Part shown: positions 30,153 through 39,353 of the stretch, in pieces
Layout: every line of letters begins with the position of its first letter
Numbering within the stretch: position 1 is the first letter of the stretch
DNA from: Hyphomicrobium sp.
Lineage (GTDB): Bacteria; Pseudomonadota; Alphaproteobacteria; Rhizobiales; Hyphomicrobiaceae
Direction of reading: 5' to 3'
Length of the DNA: 64,000 nucleotides
Assembly: GCA_021732485.1 (NCBI GenBank)
Contig: JAKFUV010000008.1
Coordinates: 56,183 to 120,182, forward strand
Notes under the pieces: generated by a model
What the model was told of the DNA's origin: nothing
Seen by the model: the letters and a program-made list of their open reading frames with translations, nothing else
Databases searched by the model: none
Position numbers and translations under genes: made by a program

Positions 30153-30632
30153 ATGTCGATGGAACGGGTTCCAGTTACGATCGCCGGCTACAAGAGCCTG
30201 GAAGAGGAACTATATCGTCTGAAATCGGTCGAGAGGCCGCGGATCATCGCCGCCATATCGGAAGCGCGCGCCCACGGCGACCTCTCGGAAAACGCCGAAT
30301 ATCACGCCGCCAAGGAACAGCAGGGGCTGAACGAAGCCCGTGTCGCCGAGCTTGAGGACAAGATCAGCCGGGCTGAGGTCATCGACACCTCGAAGCTGTC
30401 GGGCGCAACGATCAAGTTTGGCGCTACGGTGTCGCTGGCCGACGACGATAACGGCGACAAGGTGAAGTACACCATCGTCGGCGACACTGAAGCCAATCTC
30501 CGCGACGGCAAAATTTCGATCTCGTCGCCGATTGCGCGCGCTCTGATCGGAAAATCGAAAGGCGACAACGTCGAGGTTACGACGCCAAAGGGGTCGCGCA
30601 GCTTTGAAGTGCTCAAGGTCGAGTGGAAATAG
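30153..30632 (+). CDS. greA: Transcription elongation factor GreA
   Basis: A 159-residue cleavage factor that rescues backtracked RNA polymerase. The N-terminal coiled coil has the acidic tip [20 protein letters not shown], whose Asp-Leu-Ser-Glu-Asn holds the catalytic metal. The C-terminal domain has [20 protein letters not shown] and [27 protein letters not shown] lies ~10 nt upstream of ATG 30153. The carB-greA order is common in alphaproteobacteria. Confidence 0.97.
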   Translation: MSMERVPVTIAGYKSLEEELYRLKSVERPRIIAAISEARAHGDLSENAEYHAAKEQQGLNEARVAELEDKISRAEVIDTSKLSGATIKFGATVSLADDDNGDKVKYTIVGDTEANLRDGKISISSPIARALIGKSKGDNVEVTTPKGSRSFEVLKVEWK

Positions 30633-30659
30633 TCACCAACTTGCCGGTCGAAAATCGCT

Positions 30660-31187
30660 TCAGTTGAAAACAGCCTCGCAGGATTTCTTGCCGCTGCCGT
30701 TGAGCGTGAACGATCGCGTCGGCTTGTCCTTTGCCGAAGCAATCAAAAGGTTCTTGTAGAAGCCTTCGATCGCGATGCGCCGGGTTTTGATGACGACGCC
30801 TTTACCGCCTTTCACCACCGTGAACGTTCCACCCTTGTTTTCGACAGTGCACGCGACTGTGCTGCCTTGCGCCTTGCACAGCGCAATCGCCGTGTAATTT
30901 TCCTCTTTAGTGGTGGCCTGAAACGTCAGTGCAAAGCGGGCTTTCGAGTTCGGCACCGTGTCTGACACACTGCTGCGCCGCTCGAGCGAAATGGCCGTCA
31001 GTTTCACATTCGGATTCTTCTTCAAGAACGCCGCCGAATAGGTTCGGAAATAGCAGACCGACCCGCTGCCTTTGGTATCGAAGGCGGGGTGATAATAGGT
31101 GGCGGCGGTGGCTGTGCCTGACAGCAGCGCGAGACCGATTGCGATAACCAGACACGGCGCGGAAAATTTCACTGATAAGTTCGACAC
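30660..31187 (-). CDS. Exported hypothetical protein with paired cysteines
   Basis: A 175-residue protein from GTG 31187, preceded by a GGGGGG stretch at ~8 nt. Signal peptide: CLVIAIGLALLSGTATAA. The mature part carries four Cys (VCYFRT, ALCKAQ, VACTVE, KKSCEAV), probably two disulfides, and many beta-strand-like stretches (FALTFQATTKEENYTAIALC). No family is recognised; a periplasmic protein is inferred. It ends 27 bp from the convergent greA. Confidence 0.6.
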   Translation of the reverse strand: MSNLSVKFSAPCLVIAIGLALLSGTATAATYYHPAFDTKGSGSVCYFRTYSAAFLKKNPNVKLTAISLERRSSVSDTVPNSKARFALTFQATTKEENYTAIALCKAQGSTVACTVENKGGTFTVVKGGKGVVIKTRRIAIEGFYKNLLIASAKDKPTRSFTLNGSGKKSCEAVFN

Positions 31188-31203
31188 GACGACGCCCCCC
31201 TAA

Positions 31204-31220
31204 GGAGGTGACACACCTCC
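31204..31220. promoter_or_regulatory. Tight inverted repeat made of Shine-Dalgarno sequence
   Basis: GGAGGTG (31204-31210), ACA, CACCTCC (31214-31220): a perfect 7-bp stem with a 3-nt loop, 16 nt before the GTG of the 30660-31187 gene. Both arms carry GGAGGTG on one strand or the other. It could be an mRNA hairpin or an operator; the sequence alone cannot decide. Confidence 0.4.
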
Positions 31221-31370
31221 CGCCTTTATTATTGTTAGCTTCGAGCATATGAAAGACGTCACGACCGCGTCCATTGGCCGATGCGTATCGTCAGCAATTT
31301 GTGGGCGAGGTGATACCGGACGGTCACGCGGTCAGAACGCGAGGCGACGGTCTGGTGCGACCAGACGGCG

Positions 31371-31859
31371 CTATGAACGCTGTTTGTCGTCGACGCTGAT
31401 CGGCACGCCCGGCTCACGCTTAGCGCGCCGGATCGTGAGATAGGTTTTGACGCTGGCGACGTTGGGCGCAGCCGTCAGGTCACCCAGCACAAACTCCTGG
31501 AACGACGCGATGTCCCGCCCGACGCATTTCAGCATGAAGTCACTTTCGCCCGAGAGCATGTGCGCCTCTCGCACCACGGGCCAGCCGAGCACGCGGTTTT
31601 CAAAGGCGCGCAGGTCGGCTTCGGCCTGATTATGCAGCCGGACCATGGCAAACGCCGTCAGCGGAAAGCCAAGCGCCTCTTCATCGACCAGCGCTGCGTA
31701 GCCGCCAATCAAGCCCGCTTCTTCCAGCGCCCGGACACGGCGCAAGCACGGCGGAGCTGAGAGGCCGATTTTGGTCGCCAGCGCGATGTTGGTCATGCGG
31801 CCATCGGCCTGCAACTCTTTCAGGATGCGCCAGTCCGTGGCGTCGAGTTCAAGCGGCAT
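31371..31859 (-). CDS. Lrp/AsnC-family transcriptional regulator
   Basis: A 162-residue regulator: an N-terminal winged HTH (LDATDWRILKELQADGRMTN, TKIGLSAPPCLRRVRALEEA) and a C-terminal RAM ligand-binding domain (VVREAHMLSGESDFMLKCVG, LGDLTAAPNVASVKTYLTI). ATG 31859 follows GAGG at 5 nt; an in-frame ATG at 31898 would add 13 residues. Lrp-type proteins sense amino acids and often repress their own gene. It is divergent from the ELM1-like gene. Confidence 0.9.
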   Translation of the reverse strand: MPLELDATDWRILKELQADGRMTNIALATKIGLSAPPCLRRVRALEEAGLIGGYAALVDEEALGFPLTAFAMVRLHNQAEADLRAFENRVLGWPVVREAHMLSGESDFMLKCVGRDIASFQEFVLGDLTAAPNVASVKTYLTIRRAKREPGVPISVDDKQRS

Positions 31860-31898
31860 GCGGCCTCGCCGGATCGGGGTCAAGTCGGTAACAACCAT

Positions 31899-31935
31899 AA
31901 CGCAAATCGTGTCGCCGCATCATGTTTATTGCGTT
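31899..31935. promoter_or_regulatory. Spaced inverted repeat in the Lrp/ELM1 divergent region
   Basis: AACGCAA (31899-31905) and TTGCGTT (31929-31935) are 7-bp inverted half-sites 30 bp apart start to start, about three helical turns. They lie 40 bp upstream of the Lrp-type start and 65 bp upstream of the ELM1-like start. A regulator that binds as a higher oligomer, like Lrp, could use such sites. Confidence 0.35.
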
Positions 31936-32000
31936 TCTAGAGGGTCCGATGACCCCCGGGGCTCTCGACAGTCCGCGAGTGGAAGGCCACAAAGCGGACG

Positions 32001-33032
32001 ATGAGCGACGATGCCAAAACAGCCGATCGGCGGACCCTTGAGGGCCGCCCCGCCTGGATCATCTCCGACGGCAAGGCCGGACACGAAATGCAATGCCTCG
32101 GCGTTGCCGCAGCGCTGGGTATGACGCCGGTCATCAAGCGTGTCGCCCCATCGGGGTTGTTCAAGCTGGCATCGCCTTGGGCCCCGGTGTCGCCGATCGA
32201 GACGTTCGCAGCGCCAGGGACGCCGTTCGGCCCGCCATGGCCCGTCTTGGCACTGGCGACCGGCCGGCTGACCATCCCGTATGTGCGAGCGCTGAAACGC
32301 CGCGCTGGGCTCGCAACTTTCACCGTCATCTTGCTCGATCCAAGAACCGCCGCGAAGAGCGCTGACCTGATCTGGGTGCCGGAGCACGATCGCCGTCGCG
32401 GGCCGAATGTGATCACCACGGCGACGTCGCCGCACGCCTTTACACCGCAACGGCTCGCCGGGTTGCGTGCATCAGTGCCCGACGCGATCTCGGCATTGCC
32501 GCAGCCGCGCGTCGCCGTTTTGATCGGCGGTCCCAACCGCGATTACAAATACGCCGCTGATGATGTCGCCCACCTCGGCGCTGCGCTGCGAGCCATCGGG
32601 GAAAGCGGCGCGGGTTTGATGATTACGCCGTCGCGGCGAACGCCGGCGGCGATGATGCACGCCATTGCAGACGCCACGTCGGACGCCGCGCGGATCGTCT
32701 GGGACGGTACCGGCGACAATCCCTATCCAGCGTTTCTCGCAAACGCCGATGCCTTCGTCGTCACCGCCGACAGCGTCAACATGACGTGCGAAGCCGCAGC
32801 GACCGGCCGGCCGATTCACGTTTTTACACCGTCAGGAACAAGCCCGAAATTCGACCGCTTCCATGCCAGTTTGCGGGAAGCGGGCGTCACCCGCCCCCTC
32901 GAACACAGTACAGGGCCCCTGGCTGCGTGGAGCTACGTGCCCCTTGATTCCGCCGCGACGATCGCCGAGGAAATTATCCGGCGGTGGACGATCCGATCAC
33001 ACATTCTTCCCGGCCTGGTGCATCACACGTGA
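32001..33032 (+). CDS. ELM1/GtrOC1-like (mitochondrial fission ELM1 family) protein
   Basis: A 343-residue protein of the family named for plant ELM1, which recruits dynamin to mitochondria; bacterial members look like a GT-B-type glycosyltransferase fold. Seen: RPAWIISDGKAGHEMQCLGV at the N terminus, GPPWPVLALATGRLTIPYVR, VAVLIGGPNRDYKYAADDVA (~175) and AFVVTADSVNMTCEAAATGR (~260), with a nucleotide-sugar-like binding look. The bacterial function is unknown. It is translationally coupled by GTGA to the next gene. Confidence 0.82.
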   Translation: MSDDAKTADRRTLEGRPAWIISDGKAGHEMQCLGVAAALGMTPVIKRVAPSGLFKLASPWAPVSPIETFAAPGTPFGPPWPVLALATGRLTIPYVRALKRRAGLATFTVILLDPRTAAKSADLIWVPEHDRRRGPNVITTATSPHAFTPQRLAGLRASVPDAISALPQPRVAVLIGGPNRDYKYAADDVAHLGAALRAIGESGAGLMITPSRRTPAAMMHAIADATSDAARIVWDGTGDNPYPAFLANADAFVVTADSVNMTCEAAATGRPIHVFTPSGTSPKFDRFHASLREAGVTRPLEHSTGPLAAWSYVPLDSAATIAEEIIRRWTIRSHILPGLVHHT

Positions 33033-33820
33033 CGATCAATGCGACGACCACCACCCGCACGGCTTCTCTCGCGGCGCAGTTTCCAGCCGGCTCGCGGGCC
33101 GTTGCACGCGCCGATGGCTTTGCCGCCGGAGGATCACTGCCGCGCCGCCGGGACATCGCTGCGCCGTCGGATCAACGCCGCTGGTGGCTGATCGGCGAAC
33201 TCGGAGTGCTCTTTGTCGTCGCGCCGCTTTTGATGCGTCACGCGGTCTACACCTATCATGTGCCGCTGTTTTACGCCTTGCCACCGGTGCTGCTCGGCAT
33301 CATCGCGTTTCTGTTTTTCGACCCGACGTTTCGCCTGCGGCGCGAACTGCTGCGCGGCATCTCATGGCCGACCGTCCGCTCGATCCTGATCGTGTTCGCG
33401 ACCGGCGCCGTCATCGTTGCCGGCCTGGTCACCGTCGCCATGCCGGAACGGCTGTTCGCGCTCGCCTCAGAACGGCCAGGGAAATGGCTCAAAATCATGG
33501 CGCTGTATCCGTTCACATCGGTGCTGGCACAAGAGTTCGTTTATCGCGTCTTCTTTTTCCATCGCTATGGACCGTTGTTTTCCAACCGCGTGCTGTTGAT
33601 CGTCGTCAATGGCTTGGTGTTTGGCTTGGGCCACGCGCTTTTTCGCAACTGGATCGCCGTTGGCGGTACCGTCGTCACCGGCATGCTGTTCGCCTGGCGC
33701 TACGAGCGCACGCGCGCCTTCTGGGCGGTGTGGTTCGAGCACGTGCTGTGGGGATGGCTCGTGTTCACGATCGGGCTCGGCGTCTATTTTTTCACCGGCG
33801 TCAAAAATCCGGCGTGGTAG
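33029..33820 (+). CDS. CPBP-family intramembrane protease (CAAX-protease-like)
   Basis: About 263 residues with ~7 hydrophobic segments. GTG 33029 overlaps the stop of the ELM1-like gene (GTGA), which fixes the start better than the longer frame from 32984. The conserved motif is VLAQEFVYRVFFFHRYG (EExxxR in most relatives, QExxxR here), followed by NGLVFGLGHALF and AVWFEHVLWGW, which carry the His residues. CPBP proteins are intramembrane glutamic proteases or inactive relatives. Its substrate is unknown; coupling suggests it works with the ELM1-like protein. Confidence 0.8.
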   Translation: MTINATTTTRTASLAAQFPAGSRAVARADGFAAGGSLPRRRDIAAPSDQRRWWLIGELGVLFVVAPLLMRHAVYTYHVPLFYALPPVLLGIIAFLFFDPTFRLRRELLRGISWPTVRSILIVFATGAVIVAGLVTVAMPERLFALASERPGKWLKIMALYPFTSVLAQEFVYRVFFFHRYGPLFSNRVLLIVVNGLVFGLGHALFRNWIAVGGTVVTGMLFAWRYERTRAFWAVWFEHVLWGWLVFTIGLGVYFFTGVKNPAW

Positions 33821-33841
33821 CCGTGCGGCCGAGCGCGCCGA

Positions 33842-34558
33842 TCATTTTTGCTTTTCGGCCATCATTTCCAACTGCAACTGCTGGATTTCGGCGAGCCGCT
33901 GCCACTGGTTGTTGATCAGGTGATCGATCTTTTCGTGCAGGTGACGAATCTCGAGTTCGGCTTTCAGGTTCACGCGATAATCATTTAGTGACCGCAGGCG
34001 GTCTTTAGCTTCTTGGCGTCGCTGACTCATCATGATGATCGGCGCTTGGATGGCGGCGATGGTGGAGAGGATGAGGTTCAGCAGAATAAATGGATAGGGA
34101 TCGAAGGCGGTGACGCCGCGCGCGACGTTGATCAACATCCAGATAGCGAGAAACACCGCGAAGCTGCTGAGAAAAGTCCAGCTGCCACCAAAGCTCGCGA
34201 GGCCGTCGGCCAGCCGATCGCCGATCGTGCGGCTTTCGGTGTAGCCTTCCTCGATGTTTTCAGACAGCGTTTGCTGGGTTGCGAGGCTTTCGGCCACGTC
34301 GCGATCGATCTCGCTCAACTCGCCGCTTTCTTCGCGCAGCAAGTCCTGGACGTAAAGCGATCGAAACCGCGCGAGCTCCTTCGTCGAAATCAGCGCATCG
34401 TCGGCGATGCCGGGATGGTCTTGCAGAATCCGCGCGATCAGGTTCGGGCGCACCGTGTCAAGGCGGACGAGATCCTTCCGCGCGACCGGTTTGCCGCTGA
34501 TGGCGCAGGCGGTAGCCTCGGATTTCGCTGCGTTGGTGGATCGTGCCGCATGTGTCAT
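33842..34558 (-). CDS. DUF1003 membrane protein
   Basis: A 238-residue protein. ATG 34558 has AAGGTG ~6 nt upstream. Residues ~20-60 form a small N-terminal region (CAISGKPVARKDLVRLDTVR) typical of this family. The DUF1003 core holds two membrane helices (WTFLSSFAVFLAIWMLINVA, and PYPFILLNLILSTIAAIQAP), then the conserved IIMMSQRRQEAKDRLRSLND and a coiled coil (~195-235, LEIRHLHEKIDHLINNQWQR). Function unknown; some relatives are annotated as possible cyclic-nucleotide-related membrane proteins. Confidence 0.85.
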   Translation of the reverse strand: MTHAARSTNAAKSEATACAISGKPVARKDLVRLDTVRPNLIARILQDHPGIADDALISTKELARFRSLYVQDLLREESGELSEIDRDVAESLATQQTLSENIEEGYTESRTIGDRLADGLASFGGSWTFLSSFAVFLAIWMLINVARGVTAFDPYPFILLNLILSTIAAIQAPIIMMSQRRQEAKDRLRSLNDYRVNLKAELEIRHLHEKIDHLINNQWQRLAEIQQLQLEMMAEKQK

Positions 34559-34683
34559 CGCTACACCTTCATTGTCGATGCGACTTGGCAGCTCTCCAGG
34601 CGCAATAGCCGCCATTGAGCCGCAGCGCCCGATGGGCTAGATAATCCGCAAATCCCAAGCTCACGCTTTGAAAGGCGCCCGCA

Positions 34684-36348
34684 ATGGCTGCAGCCCACCA
34701 GTACGTCTACCACATGCATAAACTCTCCAAGACTTACCCCGGCGGCAAGACAGTGCTGAAAGACGTTTCGCTGTCGTTTCTGCCGGGCGCCAAGATCGGC
34801 GTCGTCGGGCTCAACGGAGCCGGTAAATCGACGCTGCTGAAAATAATGGCCGGCACGGTCGACGACTTTATCGGTGAAGCCAAACCGGCCGCCGGCATCA
34901 AAGTTGGTTATCTGGCGCAGGAGCCGCAGCTCGATCCGGCGAAGGACGTGCTCGGCAATGCGATGGAAGGCGTTGCCGAAAAGAAAGCCATCGTCGACCG
35001 CTACAACGAGATCGCTTCCAATTACACCGATGAAACCGCCGACGAAATGACAGCGCTGCAAGATCAGATCGACGCGCAAAATTTGTGGGACCTTGATGCG
35101 CAAGTCGAGCAGGCGCTCGACGCACTCCGCTGTCCGCCGGGCGATAGCTCCGTCGAAAAACTTTCAGGCGGTGAAAAGCGTCGGGTCGCACTCACACGGC
35201 TGCTCCTCGCCAAACCCGACATTCTGCTGCTCGATGAGCCGACCAACCATCTCGATGCCGAAAGCGTCGCGTGGCTCGAACGCTACCTAAAGGACTACGA
35301 AGGCTGCGTGATCCTCGTCACGCATGACCGCTATTTCCTCGACAACTTGACGGACTGGACCCTCGAACTCGATCGCGGCCAAGGCGTGCCCTACAAGGGC
35401 AACTATTCGAGCTGGCTCGAACAGAAGGCAAAGCGGCAGGAAGTCGAAGCCAGCCAGGAAGAAAGCCGCACCAAGGCGATGGCGCGCGAACTCGAATGGA
35501 TCAGGGCGTCACCGAAAGCGCGTCAGGCCAAATCAAAGGCGCGCGTCTCGGCATACGACAAGCTGGTCGAGGAAGCCGGCCGCGAGGAAGTCGGCAAAGC
35601 CACGTTCTCGATCACGCCCGGCCCGCGTCTCGGCGGCGTTGTCGTCGAAGTCGAGGGCGTCACCAAAGCATTCACCGATCGCCTGCTGATCGACGATCTC
35701 TCGTTCAAACTGCCGCCGGGTGGCATCGTCGGCGTTATCGGTCCGAACGGCGCCGGCAAGACGACGTTGTTCAAGATGCTGACCGGCGTCGAGAAGCCGG
35801 ATCAGGGCACGATCCGTCTCGGCGACACAGTCAAACTTTCCTACGTCGACCAAAGTCGCGATCACCTCGACCCGAGCAAGACGGTGTGGGAGGAGATCTC
35901 CGGTGGTCTCGACATGATGCGCATCGGCGACAAGAAGGAAATGCCGAGCCGCGCCTATTGCGGCTGGTTCAACTTCAAGGGCGCCGATCAGCAAAAGAAG
36001 GTCGGGCTGCTATCGGGCGGCGAGCGCAACCGCGTGCATCTGGCCAAGATGCTGAAAGAGGGCGGCAACCTTCTGCTTCTCGACGAGCCGACCAACGATC
36101 TCGATACCGAGACCCTCGGCGCGCTCGAACTTGCGCTCGAAAAATTCCCCGGTTGCGCCGTGGTCATCTCGCATGACCGCTTCTTCCTCGACCGCCTGGC
36201 AACGCACATTCTCGCCTTCGAAGGTGACAGCCACGTCGAATGGTTCGAAGGCAATTTCGCCGACTATGAAGAGGATAAAAAGCGCCGCCTTGGCGATCAA
36301 TCGGTTGAGCCGCATCGCATCAAGTTCAAACGCTTTGAGAGGGCGTAA
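34684..36348 (+). CDS. ettA: ABC-F energy-dependent translational throttle EttA
   Basis: A 554-residue soluble ABC-F protein that binds the ribosomal E site and gates the first elongation step according to ATP/ADP. Two ATPase domains: Walker [10 protein letters not shown] (~43) with signature [10 protein letters not shown] (~161) and [13 protein letters not shown]; then GPNGAGKTT (~352) with [10 protein letters not shown] (~443) and [13 protein letters not shown]. The linker between them (~245-305) is charged. No membrane domain is present, which separates it from transporters. The start has GAAAGG upstream. Confidence 0.95.
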   Translation: MAAAHQYVYHMHKLSKTYPGGKTVLKDVSLSFLPGAKIGVVGLNGAGKSTLLKIMAGTVDDFIGEAKPAAGIKVGYLAQEPQLDPAKDVLGNAMEGVAEKKAIVDRYNEIASNYTDETADEMTALQDQIDAQNLWDLDAQVEQALDALRCPPGDSSVEKLSGGEKRRVALTRLLLAKPDILLLDEPTNHLDAESVAWLERYLKDYEGCVILVTHDRYFLDNLTDWTLELDRGQGVPYKGNYSSWLEQKAKRQEVEASQEESRTKAMARELEWIRASPKARQAKSKARVSAYDKLVEEAGREEVGKATFSITPGPRLGGVVVEVEGVTKAFTDRLLIDDLSFKLPPGGIVGVIGPNGAGKTTLFKMLTGVEKPDQGTIRLGDTVKLSYVDQSRDHLDPSKTVWEEISGGLDMMRIGDKKEMPSRAYCGWFNFKGADQQKKVGLLSGGERNRVHLAKMLKEGGNLLLLDEPTNDLDTETLGALELALEKFPGCAVVISHDRFFLDRLATHILAFEGDSHVEWFEGNFADYEEDKKRRLGDQSVEPHRIKFKRFERA

Positions 36349-36354
36349 TTTTCG

Positions 36355-36996
36355 TTACGGCACCAGAGCCAGCACCGGCAGAACGCCGTGCGCCTGGGCC
36401 GTTTCAATGAGTTCTGCCGCCGGAATGGCGATTGCGAAGAGACAGGCGTCGAAAAACGTTCGGACCACGAGCGACGGCTTGATCGTGAGAGCGTCGGTAT
36501 CGCGCCACAGTGATGGACGTGGCATGAACCGGGCAACCCTCGCGGTATAAACTTTCCACGGTGCGGGGAACGCCGCCGCCAAAAACGCTTCCTCGCGCGC
36601 GACCACCGTTCGAAACACCGCCGCCGCCGCAAGCGTCATGGCAACTGCCACGGCCAAACTGGCAAACTGCGCACCGATCCCGAACGCGCCGATTAGCGTG
36701 AACACGTACAGCGGATTACGCACGATCGAATACGGCCCGATCGTCACCAACTCGCTCTTCTTGCGGGCGCCGATGTACAGCGTGCTCCACGTCCGCCCGC
36801 AGATACACAGCAAAATCAGCAGCACGCCGATGTGTTCAATGGCGTCGTAGATAAACGGTGCCTTCAATCGCCAAATCGAATCCGTCACGGACAGCCCGAT
36901 GAGGGCGATCAGTATGCCAGCGGCGAGTGCGGCTTTTCGAACAAACTGCACGCGGCGCAGGTGCTGTTGGTCAGGGATCATCGATGTTTCGAGCAT
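36355..36996 (-). CDS. Isoprenylcysteine methyltransferase-like membrane protein
   Basis: About 213 residues with five hydrophobic segments. The conserved ICMT/PEMT C-terminal signature is present: ELVTIGPYSIVRNPLYVFTL, then REEAFLAAAFPAPWKVYTAR. Family members methylate isoprenylcysteine, phospholipids or other small lipophilic substrates with SAM. ATG 36996 is taken; GTG 37011 is an in-frame alternative. It is convergent with ettA, 6 bp apart. Confidence 0.8.
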   Translation of the reverse strand: MLETSMIPDQQHLRRVQFVRKAALAAGILIALIGLSVTDSIWRLKAPFIYDAIEHIGVLLILLCICGRTWSTLYIGARKKSELVTIGPYSIVRNPLYVFTLIGAFGIGAQFASLAVAVAMTLAAAAVFRTVVAREEAFLAAAFPAPWKVYTARVARFMPRPSLWRDTDALTIKPSLVVRTFFDACLFAIAIPAAELIETAQAHGVLPVLALVP

Positions 36997-37203
36997 CGGG
37001 CTATGAACCACGTCCCAGCGACAGTTGGAAGACCGCTCCGGCTGCCTTCGCGTGGTTGCGACATCAATTTTTATATGGAGCCTGCGGCGTGATCCTAGCG
37101 GCGGTCGGCCGCTCGCCCGCGTTGTGCGAGGATTGAGACTTGACGACTTAAACTCCGCCTGCGCGATATCGCAGTGAGCGGGGGCTCACAGTAGGGATTA
37201 GCT

Positions 37204-37941
37204 ATGGCACAGCGGAACACGCCCAATGGCGGCGGCCACCTGCCGGGCTCCGGCCCGTCCGATATCGCCATCGATGCCGCACGCCACGAGCGCGGCGGTC
37301 ATACCACCGCCGTGGTCTCGGCACTGGCGCTGATGTTTTCAGGCTATAGCCTTTGGGACAGTTCGCTGAAGTCCGCAGACATCCAGGCGTTCGTGCCGCC
37401 GGTCATTCAATACACCGCGCCCTACAACAACAACTTCGACGTCTTTGCGATACCGGTCACTTTGACCAACGAGGGTGGCCGGACCGGAACGGTTTTGTCG
37501 ATATCGCTCGCCGCGACCAATCTCAAGACCAATGAAACGAAGCGTTTTTACGCCGCTGATTTTGGCCGGTGGACGATGGAGAAAACGCGATCCGGCGCTT
37601 ATGCACCGTTTGCACCAATCTCACTTGCTGGCAAAGACAGCCGCACCGAAACCATCTTGTTTTACACGCTGACGCCTGAAGAAAAGCCCAATCAGCTCAT
37701 CACCGAACCGGGTAAGTTTCGTTTCAAGTTGACGCTTGATGAGGCGCCGTCGAACGGCTGGCTGCCGGCCGGCACGCTGACCGCCGCAGCCCCGACAACG
37801 GTGACGTTCGAAAGCGAACTACGATACTTCGACGCCCGCGCCTTTCAGGAAGGAACGTTGCCGTTGTATTCGACCAACGGCAAATCTGTCGGCAGCACAG
37901 AGGCTACGGCTGCACCTGCTGCGCCGTCAGCGAAACCATAG
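37204..37941 (+). CDS. Membrane-anchored hypothetical protein
   Basis: A 245-residue protein with a cytosolic N terminus of ~35 residues, one membrane helix (~36-54, TAVVSALALMFSGYSLW) and a ~190-residue exported part with beta-sandwich-like strands (FDVFAIPVTLTNEGGRTGTV, FRFKLTLDEAPSNGWLPAG). The tail is Ala/Pro-rich. No family is recognised. GGGATT is the only upstream ribosome-binding-like sequence. Confidence 0.6.
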   Translation: MAQRNTPNGGGHLPGSGPSDIAIDAARHERGGHTTAVVSALALMFSGYSLWDSSLKSADIQAFVPPVIQYTAPYNNNFDVFAIPVTLTNEGGRTGTVLSISLAATNLKTNETKRFYAADFGRWTMEKTRSGAYAPFAPISLAGKDSRTETILFYTLTPEEKPNQLITEPGKFRFKLTLDEAPSNGWLPAGTLTAAAPTTVTFESELRYFDARAFQEGTLPLYSTNGKSVGSTEATAAPAAPSAKP

Positions 37942-37961
37942 CGGGACACCGAATAGTAAGA

Positions 37962-37992
37962 ACGCCGCGCTCCGATTTATGGAACGCGGCGT
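37962..37992 (+). terminator. Hairpin downstream of the 37204-37941 gene
   Basis: ACGCCGCG (37962-37969) pairs with CGCGGCGT (37985-37992), with extra TCC/GGA pairing inside. It lies 21 bp past the stop codon and between two convergent genes. No T tract follows on either strand, so it may be only a transcript-end stabiliser. Confidence 0.4.
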
Positions 37993-38016
37993 CGTGCGTT
38001 GATGATCAATTGGCAC

Positions 38017-38475
38017 TTAGCCGTTGCCGTTGTCGAGGACCGGCAAAGACTTCGCTTCTTGAGAACTCAGCGTCAGCTTAACACCGTCGCCGACCGCACC
38101 GATTTTTTCCGCAGGAATAGCGACAACGTCGGCGTTCAGGCCGGCTTTGCCGCCGGTCGTAACCTGGATCTCAGTAACAGTCCCGGACGGCTCCGACGTG
38201 ACCCGGTTGATCTCACCAATCTGTTGCCCATCATTGCCGAAAACGGCGCTGCCGATCGGCAGGTCCTTGGACGTCAACTGTCCGGCGGATGTCGCGGCAG
38301 CGGCGTCAGCCTGCGGTGCTGCGTCTGGCGGCGATACAGCGACGGGTGCCGGTACCGTTTCGACCGTCACTGGAGTGTCGCCCGACGGCGCAACCTCTGC
38401 GAGGCTGGAAAAAGCGCTTACGCTCAGTACGGCGGCGGCGACCGCAGCCGTCGCGGTCGATCGAATGAAAGTCAT
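38017..38475 (-). CDS. Exported PRC-barrel-like protein
   Basis: A 152-residue protein from ATG 38475 (GAGGAGA 6 nt upstream). Signal peptide: TATAAVAAAVLSVSAFSSLA. A Pro/Ala linker is followed by a PRC-barrel-like domain (~70-140): LPIGSAVFGNDGQQIGEINR, VTEIQVTTGGKAGLNADVVA, IPAEKIGAVGDGVKLTLSSQ. PRC barrels are beta barrels found in RimM and in envelope proteins; the ligand here is unknown. Confidence 0.7.
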   Translation of the reverse strand: MTFIRSTATAAVAAAVLSVSAFSSLAEVAPSGDTPVTVETVPAPVAVSPPDAAPQADAAAATSAGQLTSKDLPIGSAVFGNDGQQIGEINRVTSEPSGTVTEIQVTTGGKAGLNADVVAIPAEKIGAVGDGVKLTLSSQEAKSLPVLDNGNG

Positions 38476-38677
38476 CGGCGTCTCCTCATATTGCTTTGAT
38501 GACAGCTGATGTAGGCGGCGCTGACCCATCATCAAGATGCTGGCGGGATCACGTCAGCGTGGGCCGGCCAGCCGCCGCGAATGAGGCGACGTGGTTGGAG
38601 AATCGCCTCAATCGAAAATGACGAGCGGCTTCAATTGCGTTTTCGTTTGGTGCATGAAGTCGCCATGACGACGCCGC

Positions 38678-38708
38678 AAAAAAGCCTGGGCACAAGGTGC
38701 GCCCAGGC
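38678..38708 (-). terminator. Rho-independent terminator of the MlaC-like gene
   Basis: GCCTGGGC (38684-38691) and GCCCAGGC (38701-38708) form an 8-bp stem with a 9-nt loop. Minus-strand transcription then reads TTTTTT (38683-38678). It lies 52 bp past the stop of the gene at 38760. Confidence 0.8.
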
Positions 38709-38759
38709 CTTCATAACTTCGCATCTCTTAAATTTTAGATGCCGCAACGTCGCAAGCTT

Positions 38760-39353
38760 CTAGTAGCGATTGAGCGCGACGACGAGGGCGCGCGGGTTAT
38801 TGCCGTTCTCGGTGATATAATTCTGAAACAGCGTATCGAGTGACGACGACACCCAGAAGCCGAGCACTTGGGCATCACGAACCTTGAAGCTCTGGCCCGT
38901 TCGCACAAGATTCCAGCGCACATCATAGGGGCTGCCATCAACGGAGATGTTGGTGTCGACCGTGGCGCCGCCCGCGCTCTCGGCACTTTGGCCCGTAACG
39001 ACGGCCGCAGTCACACGATACTTCGGCGATTCCTTTGCCGCGTATTTGCCGATGAAGTTGATCATGGCGCTGTAATAGCTCGGACGATCGGGCTTCGGCA
39101 GCGCGCTGGCGTGCGGCCCGAGTGCGCGCAGCCCAATCGACTGCACATCCATGTGTTTACGCAAAACCGAGCTGAAAGCCGTCACCGTGCCGGCGCGTTG
39201 AGCCGCGACAAGCTCATTCATAACCCGTTGCATGTAGGCACCTGGCGCCTCGGCAAACGCTGGTGAATGCGCCAGCATGGCGATGCACACCGCTAAGCCC
39301 ACACGAAGGCGGCTGCCGCACTTGCTCCGGTATGCTACGCGCCCACCCTGCAT
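38760..39353 (-). CDS. MlaC/Ttg2D-type phospholipid-binding periplasmic protein
   Basis: A 197-residue protein from ATG 39353 with GAGGGA upstream; longer frames to 39563 are not needed. After the signal peptide (VGLAVCIAMLAHSPAFAEAP) come family features: YMQRVMNELVAAQRAGTVTA, YYSAMINFIGKYAAKESPKY, WNLVRTGQSFKVRDAQVLGF and SLDTLFQNYITENG. MlaC carries phospholipids between the outer-membrane MlaA and the inner-membrane MlaFEDB. No mla transporter genes lie nearby, so it is a stand-alone copy. Confidence 0.82.
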   Translation of the reverse strand: MQGGRVAYRSKCGSRLRVGLAVCIAMLAHSPAFAEAPGAYMQRVMNELVAAQRAGTVTAFSSVLRKHMDVQSIGLRALGPHASALPKPDRPSYYSAMINFIGKYAAKESPKYRVTAAVVTGQSAESAGGATVDTNISVDGSPYDVRWNLVRTGQSFKVRDAQVLGFWVSSSLDTLFQNYITENGNNPRALVVALNRY

